NCBI GenBank assembly: GCA_009919365.1
Contig: RGBZ01000022.1
Span: 1-10,711, forward strand
DNA: 10,711 nt
Reading direction: 5' to 3'
From: a bacterium
GTDB lineage: Bacteria > Chloroflexota > Limnocylindria > Limnocylindrales > Limnocylindraceae
Shown here piece by piece: positions 7,139 through 10,711 of this stretch; within the stretch, counting starts at the first letter, position 1; each line of letters starts with the position of its first letter. The notes under the pieces are model-generated. The model had not been told where the DNA came from and ran no database searches. It worked only from the letters and a program-made list of their open reading frames with translations. The translations under genes were made by a program, and so were the position numbers.

Positions 7139-7935
7139 GCACTACCCGCATTCTCGGCGCAGGTGCATGGGGAACCGCCTTGGCGCTCCTCTGGAGCCAG
7201 GAGCAGGGGAGCTTCTCGCGCGAACTCCTGACGAGGCCGCGCTCCTGCGCAGCGCGCGTATCAACACGCGTCGACTCCCTGGCGTGGCGATCCCAACCGC
7301 CATCAACATCTTCAGCGCAACCGAGCCGCTCGCTGCCTTGGACGACGCAGATACCTACGTGGTGACCATCCCCTCCACAGAGTTGGACCCAGCGACAGCC
7401 AAGCTGATCGTCCAAGCTGCCAGAGAGGCACCTATGGTCATCGCTTCAAAAGGGTTGTCGCTGAACGGCGCTCGGCCTTCAGAACTGCTGATCGCTGCAG
7501 GGGCAGATTCGGAGCGCCTCGCCGTCTTGTCTGGTCCCAACCTTGCCAGCGAGATTGCGGCTGGGATGCCCGCAGCCGCCGTACGGTGTTGCAGAGATGG
7601 CACGCCTTGCTGAAGCGTGTGGCGGCCGCACAGAGACCGCCTGCGGACTTGCTGGCGTTGGCGACCTCGTTGTCACCTCTTCAAACACCGGTTCGCGCAA
7701 TGCAAAGCTCGGTGCGCTCCTCGCGAGCGGCATGAGCGTGCAGGCTGCAGTGGACAAGATTGGCGCAACGGTAGAGGGGATTGGTACAGCGCACGGTGCC
7801 CTGCAACTTGCAGCTGCGCACAAACTGGAGATGCCGATCACAGCCGCCGTTGTTGCCGCGCTGGATGGTGGAACAACGATTGAGGTGCTCGCGCGCGCGC
7901 TGCTGGGCCGATCACCAGCGGGGGAGTGGCGCTAG
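7135..7935 (+). pseudogene. gpsA: Glycerol-3-phosphate dehydrogenase [NAD(P)+], disrupted
   Basis: GpsA reduces dihydroxyacetone phosphate to sn-glycerol 3-phosphate for phospholipid synthesis. Three frames are needed to read it. Frame 1 (7135 to about 7209) gives ILGAGAWGTALALL, the dinucleotide-binding Gly motif. Frame 2 (about 7209 to 7583) gives LLARTPDEAALL, LPGV, VVTIPS, VIASKGL and LSGPNLASEIAAGMPAAAV. Frame 3 (about 7585 to 7935) gives GVAEMARLAEACGG, GLAGVGDLVVTSSN-SRN, VEGIGTA and the C-terminal helix. Between frames 1 and 2 one extra G in the GGGG run at 7206-7209 would restore reading. Between frames 2 and 3 roughly 65 residues of the family are missing, including the ELGGALKN segment with the catalytic lysine. 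The start overlaps the der stop (ATGA). As it stands the gene cannot make an active enzyme. Confidence 0.92.
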
Positions 7936-7970
7936 CCTTCCTGATACACTGCCGAAACTTTGGACCCACT

Positions 7971-8047
7971 CGGGGCGTAGCGCAGCTTGGTAGCGCGCTT
8001 GCATGGGGTGCAAGAGGTCGCTGGTTCGAATCCAGTCGCCCCGACCA
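7971..8047 (+). tRNA. tRNA-Pro (anticodon GGG), CCA encoded
   Basis: The 77-base sequence folds as a complete cloverleaf. The acceptor stem CGGGGCG pairs with CGCCCCG at 8037-8043. The D arm has GCGC/GCGC with loop AGCTTGGTA. The anticodon stem CTTGC/GCAAG encloses the loop ATGGGGT, giving anticodon GGG (proline, CCC/CCU codons). The T arm has GCTGG, loop TTCGAAT, CCAGT, with one G-T pair. The discriminator is A and the CCA end is encoded at 8045-8047. It lies 35 bases after the gpsA stop and is convergent with the truncated rhodopsin gene, whose remnant begins 20 bases beyond the CCA. Confidence 0.95.
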
Positions 8048-8067
8048 CAACGTTGACCAATAGAAAA

Positions 8068-8751
8068 GGCCAGGATGTCGGCAATCGTGTATCCGACCTG
8101 CTTCAGCACGAGGCCGTCCTGGGCCGTAAGGCCGAGGTTGCCCGAAATTGCTGGGAGCAGATAGGCGATTGGGTAGACGCCCCACGTCGCAATAAGCACG
8201 ACGCGAAGGATCTTGAAGATCCCCTGGATGTCCTTGCTCTGCTTCTTGATCGAGGCATCGATGCCGCCGAACAGGTCGCGGAGGATCAGGACGAAGAAGA
8301 CTGAGCTGATCGCGCCCCAGATGGTGCGCGGCGAGGCCAAGTCAACCGACGTGATGTTCGTCATCTCGCCGACGTAGCCCGTTGCGATCATCAAGAACGC
8401 ATAGAGCACGTTGCGCTTGATCAGGGTGCTCTCAAGCTTCTTGTCGAGCTTGAGGACGAGGATCAACTCCGCAACAAGGAGTGGCACCGTGAGGAGCCAA
8501 TCCACGTATCGGTAAGCCTCGTTGAACGGAACGGCTCCGCCCGAGGTGCCGAAGGCAACCCACGAGTCGAAGATTCGGATGTAGTGGTAGAACGCGATCA
8601 GCACAACCGTGGCCGAAAGCGTGACCGCCATCCGGTTCCCCTCCTTCAGAGCTCCGCGTGCGGAGACGAAGAAGAAGAAGCTTGCGCCCATCGCCGCGAT
8701 GGCGAGGGACATGAAGTTGTAGACCAACTGATAGGCATCTGCTGCGCTCAT
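8068..8751 (-). pseudogene. Xanthorhodopsin-like proton-pumping rhodopsin, truncated before the retinal lysine
   Basis: Rhodopsins of this type bind retinal and pump protons outward in light. ATG at 8751 is preceded by a strong GGGAGGT site. Helices A to F are complete: helix B with H56 (AFYHYIRIF), helix C RYVDWLLTVPLLVAEL with acceptor D84, T88 and donor E95 (the DTE pump triad), L92 at the green-tuning position, helix E TIWGAISSVFF, and helix F ATWGVYPIAY. Helix G reads QVGYTIADILA with counterion D225, but the next codon, where the Schiff-base lysine belongs, is Phe. From there the frame shows no rhodopsin sequence, runs antisense through the tRNA and stops only near 7912. A lysine-less protein could not bind retinal covalently. 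Glycine 146 in helix E may be the carotenoid-antenna fenestration residue of xanthorhodopsins, which is uncertain without alignment. Confidence 0.93.
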
Positions 8752-8757
8752 CAATGG

Positions 8758-8764
8758 ACCTCCC
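8758..8764 (-). promoter_or_regulatory. Ribosome binding site of the rhodopsin gene
   Basis: On the minus strand this reads GGGAGGT, six bases before the ATG at 8751. It is the strongest Shine-Dalgarno match noted in the window and fixes the rhodopsin start against the longer reading beginning at 8811. Confidence 0.8.
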
Positions 8765-8775
8765 TTATTGCTTCT

Positions 8776-8793
8776 GCGACCTCTTCGGGTCGC
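8776..8793 (-). promoter_or_regulatory. Hairpin in the rhodopsin 5' leader
   Basis: GCGACC at 8776-8781 and GGTCGC at 8788-8793 form a perfect six-pair stem with a six-base loop. In the rhodopsin mRNA it would sit 11 bases upstream of the Shine-Dalgarno site. It lacks a U-tract, so it is not an obvious terminator; mRNA stability or translation control is possible. Confidence 0.4.
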
Positions 8794-8826
8794 TGTGGAC
8801 AAGTATCCCAAATTCTGGGCAAGATG

Positions 8827-8860
8827 TTGCGAATTCGTAATAATTGGCCGAATTGCGCAA
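8827..8860. repeat. Imperfect inverted repeat, TTGCGAATTCG / CGAATTGCGCAA
   Basis: The left arm TTGCGAATTCG (8827-8837) and the right arm CGAATTGCGCAA (8849-8860) are inverted copies differing by one inserted base, separated by an 11-base AT-rich spacer. It lies in the divergent promoter region and could be a regulator site or a weak stem-loop. The protein that might bind is unknown. Confidence 0.45.
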
Positions 8861-8861
8861 C

Positions 8862-8881
8862 TGTTACAGAATCCTGTAACA
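8862..8881. promoter_or_regulatory. Perfect 8-bp palindrome, candidate operator
   Basis: TGTTACAG (8862-8869) and CTGTAACA (8874-8881) are perfect inverted copies around the spacer AATC. The 20-base dyad has the size and symmetry of a site for a dimeric helix-turn-helix repressor. It falls between the tentative -35 and -10 of the plus-strand gene and upstream of the rhodopsin leader, so one factor could control both directions. No regulator gene is present in the window. Confidence 0.55.
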
Positions 8882-8943
8882 AATCGGAAGTTCCACAGTC
8901 CACCCTGAAGGCGCTAGTCTGCGGTGGAGCGAAAGGGGGATCC

Positions 8944-9333
8944 ATGCCAGCCATCACACAGCTCACGCGCATCGAGCCGGTTCACTTGGCCCGCCTTGAG
9001 GCCCATGGGATCTTCACCACTGGCCTCCTGCTCGAGCGTACCGAGACCCCCACCCGCCGCCAAACGCTGGCCGACCAGACGGACGCCTCGACCGCGGACG
9101 TGGCGGAGTGGCGAGATGAGGCCCTCCTCTTGAACCTCGCATTCCTCGGGCCTGCTGAGCATGAACTCCTGGCGCAGGCGGGCTATGGGGGCGTTGAGAC
9201 CCTTGCTGCGGCGCCGTGGGAGCAGTTTGAAGCTGGCGTACGTGCGACCGCACAGACACTTGGGCTGCCGCTCCCTGACCCGCTCTCCCTCCGCTCGTGG
9301 TGGGAGCAGGGGCAGGTACTCGCAGACGCGTGA
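8944..9333 (+). CDS. DUF4332-like helix-hairpin-helix protein
   Basis: This 129-residue protein starts at ATG 8944 behind AAGGGGGA, a good ribosome binding site. Two halves resemble the repeated helix-hairpin-helix elements of DUF4332 proteins: LTRIEPVHLARLEAHGIFTTGLLLERTETPTRRQTLADQT, and LNLAFLGPAEHELLAQAGYGGVETLAAAP with WRDEALLLNL between them. In the family the hairpins usually read GIGP; here these are RIEP and FLGP, so the match is divergent. Such proteins are small, soluble and often of unknown role; DNA or protein binding is inferred only from the fold. The tail is Trp- and Leu-containing without clear motif. It is the first gene of the plus-strand set divergent from rhodopsin, and its stop overlaps a GTG start for the next gene (GTGA). 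Confidence 0.65.
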   Translation: MPAITQLTRIEPVHLARLEAHGIFTTGLLLERTETPTRRQTLADQTDASTADVAEWRDEALLLNLAFLGPAEHELLAQAGYGGVETLAAAPWEQFEAGVRATAQTLGLPLPDPLSLRSWWEQGQVLADA

Positions 9334-9808
9334 AGTCCTTCCGCCGCCTCTTGCGGCGGGCCTGGTGGGCGACCTCCTCACCGACGGCGCCTTCGATGCC
9401 TCGCTCGGCGATGTCCCGCTCCTCTCCGCTGGAGAGCGGGCGCACCTCGTCGACGTTGGTGGGCTACTCCGGATGGTTCTCGGAGCGGGTGTTGGCGGGC
9501 TGCTACTCCTAGGGTTCGCCCGACTGCGTCGGCGCACCTGGTTGCGCGCGGCAGCGCGTGACGGCGCGTTGCTCATCGCTGGCGGCGCATTGGCCGCAGC
9601 TGCCGCCTTTGCGCTCGCCTTTGATGCGACCTTCTCGTTCTTCCACGGCCTCTTCTTTGCCGCAGGGACGTGGACCTTCAATCCGGCGACCGACCGCCTC
9701 GTGCAGCTCTATCCAGAGCGCTTCTGGATCTTGGCGGCACTTCTCTTCTGCGTCACCCTCGCGGCGATCTCGCTGATCACGTATCGGCGCACGGCACGAA
9801 CGCGGTGA
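9330..9808 (+). pseudogene. DUF1461/TIGR01906-like integral membrane protein, N-terminal part lost
   Basis: From about 9362 one frame encodes a membrane protein matching the DUF1461 family. It contains LLSAGERAHLVDVGGLL, FSFFHGLFFAAGTWTFNPATDRLVQLYPERFW, and three hydrophobic segments (LLRMVLGAGVGGLLLLGF, GALLIAGGALAAAAAFALAF, FWILAALLFCVTLAAISLI). The family normally begins with a signal-anchor helix and about 40 further residues, which this frame lacks; no start codon fits near 9362. A GTG at 9330, overlapping the preceding stop, opens another frame reading VKSFRRLLRRAWWA, a plausible basic start to a membrane helix, which then loses sense at about 9366. I infer an internal, frame-changing deletion of the first membrane segment. 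The function of the family is unknown. Its stop overlaps the next start (TGATG). Confidence 0.7.
9341..9359 (+). repeat. Perfect 7-bp hairpin at the DUF1461 deletion point
   Basis: CCGCCGC (9341-9347) and GCGGCGG (9353-9359) are perfect inverted copies around CTCTT. The stem lies eight bases after the DUF4332-like stop and just ahead of the frame switch in the following gene. It has no T-tract, so it is a poor intrinsic terminator. It may be only the codons of an Arg-Arg-Leu-Leu-Arg-Arg run. Confidence 0.4.
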
Positions 9809-10711
9809 TGGGCGCGGCCTACCTTGCCCTGATCGGGCTTTCCGTCATCGGTGTTCGAGGGTTGGTCCTGCGCTTCAACCTCCCAGTGACGCGCCACGTG
9901 CTGCTGCCAGTGACCGCACTCACCACGGTGATCTTCCTGTTGGTTGACGCCGTTGGCATTTGGCGCGGCTGGTTCGCAACACCACTCTCGTCAACGCTCT
10001 TGATGCTCCCGGGCCGGGGAGCGCTTGATGCAGGACTCCCAATCGAAGAGGCTGCGCTCCTCGCAGCGCTCGCCGGTCTCGTCGTGGTGCTCATGGGCAT
10101 CGGCAGAACCCGTGAGCGGGGTCAAGCGTCACCGCTGACCGCGCGCCGAATCGGCGCCGGGATTGTGCTCGGCGTCGGAGTTGCCGTTGCAGCGGGCACT
10201 GCCGGAATCGGCGGTGAGTACACGGCAGCAGTCGTAGGACTCGCGGCTGGGGCCCTGTTCGTTGCAGGACCGCTCCTTGCACGCAGCACGCAAAGCCGCC
10301 GAAGCGTTGGAGCCTTTCTGCTCCTTACGCTCGTGTTCGACAACATCATGTGCGCGGCGGGGCTCTTTCACTATGCGAGTGCGCCACGCTCTGGCGTGAT
10401 GGTGGGCGTTGCGCCGATTGAGGACCTCCTCTATGCAACCGCGTTTGCACTCATTGCGGTGCGGCTCACAGCTGCAGCACGTGCAACAGGTGGGCGCTGG
10501 TGGCGCGTGTTCTTGGCATCACGTCCGGTCTCATGGATCAATACGGCGCTCCCGTTTGCGGGCGGGGCTCTTGCAGCCGGCGCAGGGGAGGCCGTTGGTG
10601 CGTGGTTCTTGCCGCTGCTGCTCTGGTGGGGGATTGCGTACAACCTGTATCTCTACGGCATCAATGACCTCTACGATTTGGCGACGGATCGTAAGAACCC
10701 GCGCAAAGGTG
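9808..10711 (+). CDS. Fused lycopene cyclase (two CrtY-type domains) and UbiA-type prenyltransferase, 3' partial
   Basis: An uninterrupted frame of 301 codons runs from ATG 9808 to the right edge. Residues 1-98 are a lycopene-cyclase domain of the heterodimeric CrtYc/CrtYe type, ending in GLPIEEAALL (P78-E81). Residues about 112-215 are a second such domain with FDNIMCAAGLFHYAS and VAPIEDLLYATAF (P203-D206). From about residue 232 a UbiA prenyltransferase begins: FLASRPVSWINTALPFAGG and then YGINDLYDLATDRKNPRKG, whose N286-D287-x2-D290-x3-D294 is the first Mg-diphosphate motif. The best relatives of this third part are lycopene elongases (CrtEb, LyeJ) that add C5 units to make C50 carotenoids. 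In Corynebacterium and Micrococcus these three activities are separate genes. The protein is strongly membranous throughout. The rest of the transferase lies outside the window. Product ring type cannot be told. Confidence 0.88.
   Translation, partial: MGAAYLALIGLSVIGVRGLVLRFNLPVTRHVLLPVTALTTVIFLLVDAVGIWRGWFATPLSSTLLMLPGRGALDAGLPIEEAALLAALAGLVVVLMGIGRTRERGQASPLTARRIGAGIVLGVGVAVAAGTAGIGGEYTAAVVGLAAGALFVAGPLLARSTQSRRSVGAFLLLTLVFDNIMCAAGLFHYASAPRSGVMVGVAPIEDLLYATAFALIAVRLTAAARATGGRWWRVFLASRPVSWINTALPFAGGALAAGAGEAVGAWFLPLLLWWGIAYNLYLYGINDLYDLATDRKNPRKG

Larger units (their letters stand above)
8752..8943. promoter_or_regulatory. Divergent intergenic region between rhodopsin and the DUF4332-like gene
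   Basis: This AT-richer spacer of 192 bases separates the minus-strand rhodopsin from the plus-strand gene at 8944, so it should hold both promoters. For rhodopsin, GATACT on the minus strand (8807-8802) is a possible -10 that would give a leader of about 45-50 bases; its -35 partner is weak. For the plus strand, TTGCGC (8854-8859) and TAACAA (8877-8882) are 17 bases apart, a weak promoter candidate. Two inverted repeats and a leader hairpin lie here and are listed separately. Confidence 0.45.

Noticed and set aside
7936..7970. Promoter for the tRNA-Pro (TACACT at 7945-7950)
   Set aside because: The box is only a partial match and no -35 element is found at the proper distance; not enough to list as a feature.
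7912..8067. C-terminal continuation of the rhodopsin frame (GDWIRTSDLLHP and onward)
   Set aside because: This is the antisense translation of tRNA-Pro and the gpsA end. The GDWIRTSD-type sequence is a well-known false protein produced by reading tRNA genes backwards.
8862..8881. PpsR/CrtJ-type site (TGT-N12-ACA)
   Set aside because: The spacing between TGT and ACA is 14 bases, not 12, so the dyad does not fit that known carotenoid-gene regulator.
8584..8943. Long N-terminal extension of the DUF4332-like frame
   Set aside because: It is antisense to the rhodopsin and its promoter region; the strong ribosome binding site and domain start both point to ATG 8944.
9341..9359. Intrinsic terminator after the DUF4332-like gene
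   Set aside because: The stem is good but no T-run follows, and the next gene overlaps the stop codon, which argues for read-through.
1..10711. CRISPR array, insertion sequence or long direct repeats
   Set aside because: No regularly spaced repeats, transposase-like frame or terminal inverted repeats were seen. The Xer fragment is chromosomal-type and not evidence of a mobile element.

Overview
The window looks like a GC-rich bacterial contig, probably of freshwater planktonic origin. The gene order (tyrosine recombinase, HD-like protein, scpA, scpB, RluB-type synthase, cmk, plsC, ispH, der, gpsA), a xanthorhodopsin-like proton pump and a C50-type carotenoid gene fit a freshwater Chloroflexota (Limnocylindria-like) lineage best. 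An actinobacterium is the main alternative. This placement is inference from gene content; no phylogenetic marker was tested.

Layout. (1) Bases 1-282 read as a fragment of a eukaryotic-style PP2C protein phosphatase. At about 283 it switches frame into the catalytic C-terminus of a XerC/XerD recombinase, so the left end looks chimeric. (2) Bases 545-7935 are a tight plus-strand housekeeping operon. Most neighbours overlap by 1 to 17 bases, which implies translational coupling. It covers chromosome condensation (ScpA/ScpB), rRNA modification and ribosome assembly (RluB, Der), nucleotide metabolism (Cmk), phospholipid synthesis (PlsC, GpsA) and isoprenoid synthesis (IspH). (3) A tRNA-Pro(GGG) follows. 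(4) Bases 8068-10711 are a phototrophy and carotenoid region. It holds a minus-strand rhodopsin, a short regulatory intergenic region with two inverted repeats, then a plus-strand set: a DUF4332-like helix-hairpin-helix protein, a DUF1461-like membrane protein, and a large open frame fusing two lycopene-cyclase domains to a UbiA prenyltransferase. That last frame runs off the right edge.

The isoprenoid and carotenoid genes connect functionally: IspH makes the C5 units, the fused cyclase/prenyltransferase would cyclise and possibly elongate a carotenoid, and rhodopsin needs carotenoid-derived retinal.

The strangest feature is a run of damaged conserved genes between about 6310 and 9372. Der lacks the P-loop of its second GTPase domain. 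GpsA has a one-base-type frameshift and a large internal deletion. The rhodopsin stops one residue before its retinal lysine. The DUF1461-like protein lacks its first membrane segment. Each loss is clean and the flanks remain well conserved. Assembly or amplification deletion is the leading explanation, and read-level checking should come before any biological claim. The most credible new biology is the cyclase-cyclase-prenyltransferase fusion beside the rhodopsin and the inverted repeats between them.
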